Source: Absidia repens (lineage: Eukaryota; Mucoromycota; Mucoromycetes; Mucorales; Cunninghamellaceae). Taken from it: 64,000 nucleotides of DNA. Positions 21,743 to 33,377 of the stretch are shown here, in pieces (the stretch's first letter is position 1; each line of letters starts with the position of its first letter). Under the pieces are notes generated by a model. It did no database searches. It saw only the letters and a program-made list of their open reading frames with translations, and was not told the origin of the DNA. Location: positions 1-64,000 of the forward strand of contig MCGE01000044.1 of assembly GCA_002105175.1 (NCBI GenBank), read 5' to 3'. A program made the translations under genes and the position numbers.

Positions 21743-24484
21743 CTATTGATCTTTTTTGGTTTCCTTGTCTTTGCCGTCAGTCTTCTTGCCGTCCTTTTCT
21801 TCGCCAACTTGACCATATTCGTTTGCCCGGGTTGGATCTACCTTGTATTTGTAGCGTTGATACATATAAACAATAAAGACGGCATCGTCACGTAAACAAG
21901 CAATACGGTGGAGAGTAGGCATTTTGATGACAAAAGCGAATAAATCATCTACAAAGCCAAAAAAAAAAAAAAGATGTCAGAATTTACTGCCACTACCATC
22001 TAATCATCTGTACAGGAGAATCAAATCCTTTTCTTACCGATAAATGTATTCAGAGATTTGTACATCAATGTTCTCCATGGCATGTGGGCAACCTATATAT
22101 AAGAGAATCAACAATCAAAAACACTATCTATTGTAAAATTAGCTTGTTTTACTTACACTTTGGAGTCGGTAATTGATATAGAGCTGAGGAATCATGGTGA
22201 TGAAGCCAAAGAGATAGACAAATTCCACCAGAGTTTTCAAAACAAAGGAATACCAGCTCTTGTGTTCATCGTACAAAAGGGAGTAGATTGCGTACCCTGC
22301 CAAGAGGGGATAGGAGAGCCAAGTCAAATACTTGAAGGCAATGGCATCATATTTGGACGTTTCGTCTTCTTCTTCGGTAGTTTCATTTGCTTTCTGACTC
22401 GATAATGTAGGCAAGAGGTGACCAGGACGCCAGACGATTTCATATTTCAATGCTTTGAATACCTTCCATATTTCAATCAGGAGACCCACACCTTGACCCA
22501 TCAGAATCATCCATGAGGTTTCTTGGTTGTTGTCCAACAGATAAAGGAAGATCACCACCTGGAAGAAAATATTGACGATAATACTACGGACAGAGACACC
22601 TGCGCTGTTGTCCTTCTTTTTCCAAAATGCAATATCTAATCATATTTATCATGGTAATCAGTATTCCACATAAATCGTCCTTCCCTTCTCCTTCCACCCC
22701 CAACTTACCGTTTTTGAACGCCAACATTTCAAAGAGACTATGCAAAAGACTGACACAGATAGTAACAGCCAAAAGAACTGGATTGGTCTCCAAAAACATA
22801 CGCTTCACCTCGTCCAATTCAGACGACGACATGCCACCCATGGGATTGGAAGATTGTTGGTTGTTCATTAATTCATTCATTGTTGCATAGATACTAAACT
22901 TTTGCATGGACATGGGTTCCAAATGGATCGTCAGAGGCAATGTACTATATAATACAAAGAGAAAAGGAGTGAGCCACACACAATCATAACCTACATTGGT
23001 TATGTCTTGCCTACAGACATGGTCTTTCTTTTTTTTTTTACCTGATGGTTTCATTGATGGGGTAAGCATTTTGTCGCAACAGCCAGAAATCATTGGTAAA
23101 TACAATAGGTTTGTAGTATCCAATTTTACCGGTAGGGTCACGAGCCAAGTCTTTGTCAAAGGGAATGTCTACAGAGAGAGAGAAAGAGAGATTTAATATA
23201 CTAGATAGATCACAGAGTAAATAATAATAATAATAACAATACTAATTCACGAACTTACGTTTGATCACAGGCGCTTGCATGGAGGCTTTAGGGATCAACA
23301 TCTTGCCATCGGTAATCACAGCAATGGTGACATTTTCATGCCAATAAGCAGTAAGAGGCGCTTGTCGAGTAAGATTAGACAAAAGTCCCATACCAAAGCC
23401 ACCAAGTCCTGAGGCATCATTTTGCTCTTGAGTTGTCTATGACAAAGATGTACATAAGCGTCAACTTCAAATATCCCCTCCCGCCTAATTTCCTGTCTTT
23501 TTTTTCGGTCGTACCTGTTCCTCTTGATCATCGTAGTATTCTTCTTCTTCCACCACAGTTTCCACAGTCTCATCCTCTTGTCCGTCTTTTCCGAGCAATT
23601 TCTTTTGCTTGATGACACTCTTTTTGGGATAAAATTTGGTCAGCACTATATCAAACCGCGGGGGAGGCGGAAGTTAGATCATTGTCCACAGCAAATATAT
23701 CTCATATGATATTCCTTACTATGGCGAAGATAAACGACATTGTTAGCTTCAAAGGACGAATGCGATGGGTTGATAGGGTAGCCTTGAGGAGTCATAAATA
23801 TATGCGCATACAGTGTGCCATTGTTTTGCAAGCTCTAGGAGACGAAGAAAAAAAGAAAAGTAAGTTTTAAAACACAACCATTTGATTGGAAAAAGAGGAT
23901 TTACCTTTGTGACAGGGATATGGATGCGATCTTCACGACGATCATCACTATTTTCACCATAAACAATGTGCTTGGCTTGCCAGGTCGGAGTATCTTGAAA
24001 ACGAGTGAAATATTCTTCTTCAGCGATGAACACGGATAGATCCATGACAGTATCCTTTTGCCAGATAGGCGTAAAGTGAGAAGCAAGATCGTCCAGAGGA
24101 ATTTCAGGTTGAGGATAATAAAATACAGACGCTGGGACATGAGGCGCATAATCCCGTATCGTCATAGCCTGTTTGCCATCAAAAGACACTTGCCCAGAAG
24201 ACGGTGGTGGCGGTGGGGGAGAGGTGTTGTTTTGTTGATTCGGGAATAAACCTAATCAAAGAAGAGTTTAATACAGCAACAAAGGTTTGATATTAAAAAG
24301 CTATACAGTGCTTACCTCCAGTCAAAAGTCGCATAGCTATCCAAATCATAAGCATTTGAAAGATTTGCCCACCATATTTTGCTAAGAATCCTTGATCTTC
24401 TTGTTGTTGACCTTGTTGTTGTTGTTGACCAGCAGGCTGACCTGCAGGTTGTTGAACCTTTTTGGAAGACGAGGTTTCAGGCAT
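21743..24484 (-). CDS. CLPTM1-family multi-pass membrane protein
   Basis: Ten exons (24484-24316, 24251-23905, 23834-23720, 23645-23515, 23436-23259, 23168-23042, 22944-22709, 22635-22157, 22092-22038, 21948-21743) give 680 residues, close to animal CLPTM1 (about 670). Order: Gln-rich cytosolic start, first helix (IFQMLMIWIAMRLL), large luminal domain with FTPIWQKDTVMDLSVFIAE and TLYAHIFM, then VTICVSLLHSLFEMLAFKND and the conserved VSVRSIIVNIFFQVVIFLYL, GQGVGLLIEIWKVFKAL and LVEFVYLFGFITMIPQLYIN, ending in a Lys-rich tail. In animals the family resides in ER/Golgi and affects receptor trafficking; CLPTM1L is a proposed GlcN-PI scramblase. The fungal role is unknown. An acidic insert (EEEEYYDDQEEQ) sits in the luminal region. 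Confidence 0.92.
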
Positions 24485-24503
24485 AGAAAGTGGAATCAAA
24501 AAG

Positions 24504-24661
24504 CTAAAGAAAGAAAAAAAAAAAAAAGTTAAAAAAACGAAAATACACACTTTTTTTTTGACACGCTGATGGGGTGGAGATCGCGATCTGATTGGTGGAG
24601 ATCGAAATTTTTCTTTTTTCTTTTTTTGGTTTGATCATCCACCTCCCTTTTGGGTTCTTAC
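24504..24661 (-). other. Probable 5'-UTR intron of the CLPTM1-like gene
   Basis: On the minus strand a GTAAGAACCC donor at 24661 pairs with a T-rich stretch ending TTTCTTTAG at 24504, 19 bases before the ATG. This is the pattern expected for a leader intron. A transcript is needed to confirm it. Confidence 0.45.
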
Positions 24662-26804
24662 GTAAACTGCAATACAAACAGAGTTGAAGCACCGTCTACA
24701 ACCTTCTTCCTTGAGAAGAGAAAACTATACCAGAGGGGGGGTTGATATTTTTCTCAATTCAAATATTCAATAAAATCGAGGAAAATGGTATATCTGTCTT
24801 GATATCATTGGAAATATCGCACCCAGCCGCACATTCAAACACAAATTGAGTTATCAAAATGATCGAGTCTAGCTTGCATTTTGTTTTCAACACTATAGCT
24901 ACTATTTCTTCATCACAATCCCTCCCCCAATATCTAAACGTACAACCAGAAGTCAAACCGACGCCCAGACCAGACTGATTAAGCACCAATTCCCTCCTGA
25001 AGTGCTGATCGTTAATGCTATTAATGTTTACTTCGTTCTACAGTCCATTTAGTTTCTGTATCACATCAAAGTTCTTTTTGTTTGTTTTTTCTTTTGATCC
25101 TGATGCCACCCAATCACTACCTACCCCATTTTTTGCTATCCCCTTGGCAGCCACTTCCTCAGTTCTCCTTAGGTTTCCTCACCTCAGCTTTTCCATCTAT
25201 CCCATCTAAACAGCCAGCAACTCCTCCGCAAACAATGGGCAGCACTTTAGTCAATTATAGAAAATTCGCCCCGCATGAAGCGCAGAGGGCGGTCGTGCTT
25301 TATTGTCCTATACTACTGTACTTTACATAAAAGATACTACTATATACTAAGGTAAAGAGAATAAACTAAAACCAGCAAAAAAGTGGGTGAAAGTAAACTA
25401 ATCTATGTCGTGGGGATTCATGTTGCATGAAAAATAAAGATAACTAACTACATATATAGCAAACCAAAGACAACGCTACCAAAAGACCATCCCATCAACC
25501 GAGAGCTCAACCTAATTATTGTTTCACGCCCCGCTCCAACAACGCAACCTGCTTGACCATAGTTCCGCCTATACCAAAGAGGTCTTCATTCGCTTAGCAC
25601 TTGCTATTGGAAAAAAAAAACAACAACAAACAAACAAACCCCCTTGTCTGTATTTTGTCAAGTCCAACCATAGGAGTTCCAGTATAATGAATTTCACCTT
25701 TCATGGAATTGAGATGCCTGACCTATATGTTGGCAGAAGATCAGATAGCGTTCGTAAGATCACAAATGAAGAATGCTTCCAGCAATTAAAAGAGAAAATA
25801 AATAAAGAATAAAAAGCGAATGACCGTTTCCGTCTCCTGATACACACCCAAATTGTACCTTCCCTTGCTTGACCTGGAAAAAGAAGAGCAAAGCTACCTC
25901 AAACAATATACCTTGATTAGACTCCGCTGGTTCCTTTCCTTTGCGGCTTTCTTTTTTTTTTTTTTTTCTTTTACCGTTTTCGGCAATGCTTTCTTGTATT
26001 CATGTTGTTTTTAATAATAAGTAGATCCAAGGCGAGCTGAGTCATGAATGATAATGAATCACAAAAATAGGACCTCTTCCGAAAAAAAAAAGAGTGTTGT
26101 GTGAAAGAAAAAGATGAAAACATTAAACCCCCGCACACCCAAATAAATAAGCGCATTAATCATTGAGGTCTAAAAGCCTTCCCTTGGTGAACTATTGCTT
26201 CTAGATGTGGACAGTGCGATCAGTACGGTACAATAGGCTTATCGGTTATCACATAGATACTGTATCAGATCTATACCGACCCCCCTTTATTATTATATGA
26301 CTACTCCTTCATTAAGGGACTTTTTTTCTTTTCTTCATTGGTTTCAATTCCTATCAATTGCGTGTGCCTACTGCGGTTGACTTGAGAAATGAAATACCGT
26401 GCCAATGTTTTATAAAGTCAGCTGTCAAAAAGAAATAAAATATAAAAATTCAATATGATTGTGTAATTCGAAAAATTTAAAGAATGGTGTTCCTCACCCC
26501 CCCCCCTCCCATTATTCTTGACGCGGCAGTATAATAATTAAGATGGGAATGAATCAAATTTACTTGATGAATGAGGCACTGGACGAATAATTAGGAGACC
26601 GGATACTAGGATTGGAAAGGCTATTTTTTTTAAAAGTAAAAGACAAGTCTATATTGATTCCTACAATTAATATTATCGATATTGCAGCATATATTATCTC
26701 CCTAATTTATGTTATAAAAAGACAGTAGAAAATATTGGTTTGCGACTTCCATCTTCTTGGAATCCATAGAGTATAAACTTCTTAACAGTTACTACTAAAA
26801 GGTA

Positions 26805-26835
<31 letters not shown>

Positions 26836-27156
26836 TGATGATGATTTGTTAGCTTGCTTGATATAATATTTTGTCATACTACTGCGTGGTGAATTATGCA
26901 AACAAGATTTTAAGAACCGGGGTTAAGGAATCATTTCTCCCTCCCCTTCCTCTCCCCTCTCTCCTATCAAGCGTTACCTATTCGATGCCTCATTCTTCAT
27001 CCTCCTTAAAATTTTGCCTGGACTTTATACAATTATATATATATATATATATTATTCTTTTTGGTTTCTTTTCTTTAGTTTTTCTATTTCAATTTTTGAG
27101 AACATAAATCTCAACCACTCATTATATTCGTTCAACTCCTCTCCTTTTTTTCAGGC
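24662..27156. other. Intergenic between divergent genes
   Basis: About 2.5 kb without a supported protein-coding gene. The last part (26802-27154) looks like a leader intron of the DPBB gene: donor GGTAAGC, a long T-run, and acceptor TTTTTTCAG just before the GC-ATG. A C9 run lies near 26499, and (TA)n occurs near 27035-27050. Confidence 0.5.
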
Positions 27157-27890
27157 ATGCGTTCCTCTTATTTATCGATAGTATTTTTCTTCGTATCATT
27201 CTGGACTAATACTTATGCCGCTGCAACCAATATGAAACGAGGACTAGCAACCATGATGTCGTTTGATGAAGAAAACAGTCCTGCATTGACGAAACGAAAT
27301 CGAGGCACTTGGTAATATCTTCAAACTGATGGCGTCGGCTTGTCGACCAATTCATTCATCGAGACTTTTTTTTTTATTTTTTTTTTTTTTTTTTTCAGGT
27401 ACAGTGGAAAAGGCCTTCAAGATGCGGCGTGTTATGGTCGTAAAGGTCTTCCGAAATTTTCTGCCAGGCCTTCTGACATGATTGGTGCAATGGTAAAATA
27501 ATTGTCATAATATACCAACTCAGTTTATTGATCTTGTTTTTTGAGTAGGCTATGCACGATCATGAATACTGCTTTGAGTGTATGCATATCACTAATGTAA
27601 AAAACCATCATTCAATTGTAGTCAAAATTGTTGACAAGTGTGAAGGATGTGTTGTGGGTAAGTAAAAATGACTCCTAAATTAAATCATCTTCGATACTAC
27701 AGCTCCTTGCTTCCTCCTCCTCTTTTTTTTGACCGGGTTTTCTTTTCTTAAAATACTAGGTGAAGCCATTGATTTGACTCCTGACGCATTTAAAAAGTTA
27801 AACCCAGAAGGCTTAGAAGTTGGTGTTTTAAACATCAAATGGAAGGTTGTTGAATGTCCTGAATCTATTAAACTGCGTTGGTCGTCTTGA
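27157..27890 (+). CDS. Secreted double-psi beta-barrel (RlpA/barwin-like) protein
   Basis: Four exons (27157-27311, 27399-27492, 27549-27657, 27760-27890) give 162 residues. The first 22 form a clear signal peptide (LSIVFFFVSFWTNTYAAA) and a dibasic site (ALTKR-NR, about residue 47) could be cut by a Kex2-type protease. The mature part is a DPBB domain: TWYSGKGLQDAACYGR, DHEYCFECMHITN, IVVKIVDKCEGCV, then AIDLTPDAFKKLNP and a final strand IKWKVVEC. This Cys spacing and the VDxCxGC / DLxxxAF pattern are typical of fungal barwin-related/expansin-like small secreted proteins. Enzyme activity is not implied; cell-wall or surface association is likely. Confidence 0.88.
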
Positions 27891-28325
27891 TATATTTCTG
27901 TTTCATGGCACTCTTTTTTCCCACCACGAAACCATCCCCTGTGTTTTAGTATACCATCTCACTGCCTTTTTCATTCATTCCCGTTCCCCTCTTACTTGCC
28001 CTCCCCCCCCCTTACATACATACATACTTCCTCCTTTGCTACTCCACAAACTACAAATGTATACGCACGTAACATAAAGCGTGATCACCATTACCCTTGT
28101 CCTTTTTCGTTTTTTCTTGATAATAAATATATACACCGCTTCTGTCAATTCATAAAAACAAACAAAAAAAAACCCCCCCCCCACCATTGCGAACAATCAA
28201 TCATCAAGAAATATAATGATGTAGGGTATAAAGCAATTTTTTTATTTTCATTCATCAAAAGATACACTAAACATAAACTACATAGTCAAACGATCTTGAA
28301 AAAAAGAAAAAGAGCACGAAGTATC

Positions 28326-29026
28326 CTATATTGATTTTTGCTGATCATGTCCAATGCGACTCTTCCTTTGTCGAATAAAGTCAGCATATCCAGGTATCAC
28401 TTTTAATACGATAGGGCAAAGTATATGATAGGAGTTCAGAGAGAACTTGAGATCTTCCACCAAACATTGTCCGAGAGCTAATGATAGAAAAAAAAAAAAA
28501 AAAAAAAGTAAGTCTAAGAAGTATTTATCTATCGCCCTTCATATATATTTCTTTTCATTGTGGGTTACCTTCATGACCAGAGGATGGATTATTGTCGAGA
28601 GAGATAAAAAAAAAACAGAGAGTTGTTGTTGGCACAAAACAAAATGACAAAAAAAAAAAAAAAAAAAAAAAAGGCGAGGCTAGGTATATTTTCATCAGCA
28701 GGTAGGCTCGATTGTGAATGTTGTCCATCGTAGAAGAATGCCACATGCCCCTGTCCGAAGCAACACCAGTCGCTCTACAATGACGGATGCCCCTATTCAC
28801 CTTCTACCCATACCAGCGTGCTCCTCATACGATGTTCATCGCCACAATCACATGATGGAAAGACCGAGAGAGAGTGTGTGTATGTATGACTGTGTGTGCG
28901 TACTGGTGGTAGCAATCCAAAGTTGAAGCGCACATTGCTTTTGCGGTGTTCTACATCTATTTCTCCATGTTCAAACTGTAGATGATCAGAATAATGCTTG
29001 ACGTAGGTTCTCCCTTGTTGTTGTTG
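28326..29026 (-). pseudogene. Probable decaying multi-exon gene, family unknown
   Basis: Four minus-strand coding-like blocks can be read. Block A, 29026-28904, follows a CTAAC...ACAG acceptor and includes YVKHYSDHLQFEHGEIDVE. Block B, from 28774, joins A in phase 0 and includes GHVAFFYDGQHSQSSLPADE. Block C (about 28605-28569) includes NNPSSGHEA. Block D, 28477-28326, joins C in frame and includes GQCLVEDLKFSLNSYHILC before a TAG stop. B cannot be joined to C by any GT-AG intron: only a T24 run and no AG lies between them, and C has no acceptor. No start exon was found upstream. This looks like a broken gene or an assembly homopolymer error. I do not recognise the family. Confidence 0.45.
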
Positions 29027-29411
29027 CTGTTGTTAGGACAAATATGTGTGGAAGCGATTCAAAAAAAAAAAAAAAAAAAAAAAAAAAAGAAAAGAAAAAA
29101 AGAGCGGCCAAATTTTCTTTTAATGCGGAAGTCTAATTTTTATTGGTGGTACTAATGAGCAGGGGTGGTGTATATTTATATACTAAAACATGTGTGAAGA
29201 TAGAAAAATGGGCTATACAAAAAAAAAAGAGTGTTCAAGTGTCTGTAGGGTCAAGGGGGGAAGGTAGAGGATATATATATATATATATATATATATACTA
29301 TTAAACGGGGCAAACAGAGACAACCAGTCAGGGAACCGCAAAAAGAAGATGCATGATCAAAATTTTAAACCACGCCAACGTCCCCACTTTGTGGACCACT
29401 TTTTTTTTATT

Positions 29412-30533
29412 TTATGAAAGATCGTCGTCGTTCAACCCAATGTCCTCCTGGGAGTCGTTCTGTGCTGTTATTTTATCAATTGTGCCTCGATGCAGATAGG
29501 TCGCGTCGCAGTTATTGGCATTGTCACACGCTTCTGGAAAGTGAGCCAGTGTGATGTTGCAACCCTTGAAATCCACCATTGACAGATTCAACCCACGACG
29601 ACGCACCAGTCGGCGTATACTATTCGCAGAAATGTGTGTGTTCTGACACAAGATGACCCGACGCACATCAGGCAAGCTAGTAGTAATGGCGTCCACCGTA
29701 GCATCCGTCATGTTTGTGTTCGTCAGTGTGATATCGGTAAGCCGAGGATGGGCTTGAATAAATGGTATCAGACGACGATCATCGCCCACTTGTTGACCAA
29801 TGTTTTCGAGTCGGAGTGTGGTCAACTGAGGCCATGCATGCTCGTTGGTGGTTAAAATGGCCTCTGTGACCTGTGGGGATGACCCATCGAACCAAATGGA
29901 CGTGAGGAGCGGAAATTGGATCAGATCGTGCACGATGATCTGCTCATTCCAAACATGATGGCTGCCTCCTCCTGCTGCTTCCAATGCCACTTCTTCCAGT
30001 TGGCAACCTGCTTCGACAAACGGCGCTAACGTCCGTGGCGACAAGGCGGGGCAATAACCAAGTTGGAGGATGCGCAATCGAGGACACTGTCGGGCAAGGG
30101 CGATCATCGAAGCCTGTGTGGCGGAGTGACGTCGTGCATAGAGCGCGGTGACGTTGGGCCAAAAACACCCGAGTTGCTGGAAACTCGTATCGCTCATGGC
30201 CTCGCTACTTGATATATACACACTCTCCACCTGCGGACCGATCAGCGACATCAACTGAACGAATTCGGTATCGGTCCATTGCGAGAAAAGTTCGATTTCT
30301 TGTACATAGTTTGCCATGGGATGCGGGGGTTGTTGCATAAGACAGTCAAGAAATTTGACCTTTTCTTGATCCTCGTCCCACATCGCGTGCTCTCCTTCGA
30401 CGATAAACCGCCATAAGAACGGAATGGTGGCTTTGTAAAAGCACTGGTTGACAAGAGAGCAGCTCAAAAGATCGTTTTGTTCGTCGATATGTTCGATAAT
30501 CGAGGATATTATTTCAGCTGGAACATGGTCCAT
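29412..30533 (-). CDS. F-box / leucine-rich-repeat protein
   Basis: A single-exon 373-codon frame starts at ATG 30533 and stops at 29412-29414. The N-terminal F-box is clear: VPAEIISSIIEHIDEQNDLL followed by SCSLVNQCFYKATIPFLW (residues 4-42), the Skp1-binding segment of SCF ubiquitin ligases. Leucine-rich repeats follow, for example CPRLRILQLGYCPALS, WPQLTTLRLENIG and HPRLTDITLTNTN, spaced about 26-30 residues, a likely substrate-recognition arc. The acidic tail (SQEDIGLNDDDLS) is probably disordered. F-box LRR proteins are expanded in Mucoromycota, and the substrate cannot be deduced. It is intronless, unlike most neighbours. Confidence 0.88.
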   Translation of the reverse strand: MDHVPAEIISSIIEHIDEQNDLLSCSLVNQCFYKATIPFLWRFIVEGEHAMWDEDQEKVKFLDCLMQQPPHPMANYVQEIELFSQWTDTEFVQLMSLIGPQVESVYISSSEAMSDTSFQQLGCFWPNVTALYARRHSATQASMIALARQCPRLRILQLGYCPALSPRTLAPFVEAGCQLEEVALEAAGGGSHHVWNEQIIVHDLIQFPLLTSIWFDGSSPQVTEAILTTNEHAWPQLTTLRLENIGQQVGDDRRLIPFIQAHPRLTDITLTNTNMTDATVDAITTSLPDVRRVILCQNTHISANSIRRLVRRRGLNLSMVDFKGCNITLAHFPEACDNANNCDATYLHRGTIDKITAQNDSQEDIGLNDDDLS

Positions 30534-31484
30534 TTTATCGGGGCCGACAGAGAAATGATTTTATGAAGGGAGAAAAATGACAAACAAGTGTTTTGCAATG
30601 AACCAGCAAAGTCTTTTTATAAAAACAACAAAGAGGCCAGTTCCACAAAAAGTGCAAAGAGGAGAAAGTTTGGGCTTTGGTGTGCAACGTACAGTATACT
30701 CTTGCTCTTCTCGTTTCTACATCGGCATCCCAATTATTTAAATTAGTTTTTCCTTTTTTTTTTTTTTTTTTTAACAACAGAAGGTATTATATTTGAAAAC
30801 GAAACGCTTTGATACTTTGCTGAAAATCGTGAAAAAAGGGTGCCAACGGTGGAGAGGGGAAGTTTTATTAGCCTTAACTATGATGATATGACATGAGATT
30901 AAACACCTCGTTCATTTTGCACTTTGAGGTCTACCAATTGAGATCCAACTACCACCGTACACATGGTATTCAAACACCGCCCACATGAAATTTCTATTTC
31001 TCTTCCCCATTCTATTTTTTTTTTTTCTTTCCTTTTTCTTTTTAAAACATCATTCTCACTGGTGAGGCAGGTAATCTTGGATTAGTGTTAGAACATGAAT
31101 TAGGGGCATTTTGAAAAATGCAAAACAAAGATGCGTAAGGAAACTCTGTCATTTTGAAACCAAAAGATTTAGATTAGTCTTCATCTTGAGAACAGTGTAA
31201 TGGAAAGCGTCCTTAGTTTAGTTTAGTGCTGGTTGTCATAGTACATATTTACAAATGAATAAAATATGTCTTGTTTTTGACCAAAAGTCTATCATTCATT
31301 AGTTTGTGTTGTGAAAGGATTTATGTATGCGCAGGAAAAAAATTCTGGCGTGCGTGAATCGGGTTCGTAGATTCTCATGCTGGGCATCAAAGGTCGGTTC
31401 TCAAAATCTGTGAGCCAGTATGTACAAAGGATTTTTTGAGTCCCACAGCTTTGTTTTGCTTTTCTTTCCTGTTTCTTTCGAATT
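30534..31484. promoter_or_regulatory. Divergent intergenic region with a dispersed repeat
   Basis: This 951-bp region lies between the start codons of the F-box gene (minus) and the CRT10-like gene (plus). It contains both promoters and repeat copy E (31071-31275), inserted between them. A T18 run sits near 30755-30772. Confidence 0.5.
31071..31275 (+). repeat. Dispersed repeat, copy E
   Basis: Blocks match copy A in order: TCTTGGATTAGTGTTAGAAC, GAATTAGGGGCATTTTGAAA, GTCATTTTG, AGATTTAGATTAG, and the tail GAATAAAATATGTCTTG. A T/C-rich stretch precedes it, as in copies A and F. Confidence 0.75.
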
Positions 31485-33345
31485 ATGGCCAGCGACGATT
31501 TCAATCAGCCAATTCATCAAGTATTATCCGGCTATGATTTATTGGAGGTAAGTATAGCTATTGAAACCACAGAAAGGGAAACTCAAGTGATAGTTTTTAT
31601 GTTGTTAGGTGGCCAAATGCGACGACGTCCATTTTTCGTTGGATCAGCCTTTGTCCTGGGTAAGTTTTCTTATCGTGGTTGTGCCGTGTCATACTTTACT
31701 AATCCTTTCTTGTCTCTGTAGCGAATGAATTTGTGTGCTATCAGCCTACTTTATCCAACAAAATATTTTATTGGTAAGTGCCAGTCCTCTCCCAACCCTT
31801 CTCCATTCCTTTCTCATCCTCTGATATCTTTTCATGTAGCGGTCAACAACAAGGTGTGTGTTTATGGTCTGACAGGTAGTCTTGTATTTACGCCACAACC
31901 TATCATGGTCTTGAAACCTTCGACTGATGTAAGACTTCCCGACCTCACTTTTCATCTTATTGAACTGGTTTTCTCACTCGTTATTTTTTCTCCCTCCCAC
32001 ATCGATAGCCTGAATTCATGATTAATGCTATCAAACTGGGTGAAATGAAACTCTCTCCCAATCAACCGACCGGCGAAATTCTCACTGCCGTGGGCGATAA
32101 TGGTGAAATTTTCGCTTGGAACACCCACGATCTTTTTTCCTCTTCCTCCTCCTCTTCAGCGAAACCGTTTTTACATCGGCACAACCTGGGCTCGACACCA
32201 ATTGACGACAATGACGAAAACAGTGATGACGCATCAACTTGGGGGATTGCCATGCATGTGGATGGGTTGATCGCAGTCTCAGCCAACAATCACCGAGTCA
32301 CCATTTACAATCTCTGGAGTTCTTACAGCAACAACAATAACGGTACATATCCTCAAAACAGTCTGGGCCAGCGCGGACAGGTGGAACTGGCTGGACACGT
32401 CCACAATATCCCGTGTGTAGATTTTGACAGCTCTGGGCGATTCTTGGCGAGTGGCTCCATTGATATGACATGTCGACTTTGGGATTTATCCACACTTCAA
32501 CAAGTAGGCAAACGATTTATGACACGAACATTAGATAGCGATGCTTGGTAAGTTTTTTTCTTGTCCACACTCTCCACCTCCTGCCCCTTTCAACTCCTCA
32601 ACTCATTTCATTTCTTTCTTTTCTCTTTTGATAGGTTATGGGGTATCAAATTCATCCCGACGGGACACTTCAAATCAGCAACATGTGACCCCTCATCGAG
32701 TTTGGCCAAAACATTGCGACGCTACCGACAACAGGGCCGTGCGACCGGTCTTACGGATTTACATATGGAACACTCGGCAAGCTACCCCATTTATCAGCTG
32801 GATATGCAACAAATGTTCCACCGACTCAATACTGGCGATCTGACGGATGAAGACGACGATGAAGAAGAAGACGATGACGGTGATGGACCTGGGAACAACT
32901 TGGTTCGACTCAGCGCACTTCTCTCACGACATCTTCAACGTGCACGCTCCATCGACAACGACGACAATGACGATATGATTGACGATGATGGTGATTTGGC
33001 TGTGGACGATGTATACCCTCCAGTCGATACAACAGCAACAGCAACCGCAACAGAAACAGCATGGGGTGATCCACCACGTGATGAAGGTGATCATGATGAT
33101 GGCGAACAGACGGTGAGCGGCTCTTTTCCCCTTGATCGCTTCCAAACCATGGATGACGATATAGCTGATGCAGCCTTATTGGATTGGGAGGAACATTTGG
33201 AAGACAATGGTGAGATGGAATCTCTGGAAGATCAGTGGTACCCGAATGGCGGTGGTCCTGACGACGATGATGACTATGATGACAATTATGCTGATGCTGA
33301 TGATGATGATGGCGGGCCTATAGACTATACAGAGTGGCCAAGTTG

Positions 33346-33377
<32 letters not shown>

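Noticed and set aside
28447..28926. Plus-strand frames opposite the gene remnant
   Set aside because: The minus-strand blocks join in frame with proper splice signals, while the plus-strand frames are Lys-rich shadows of T-runs.
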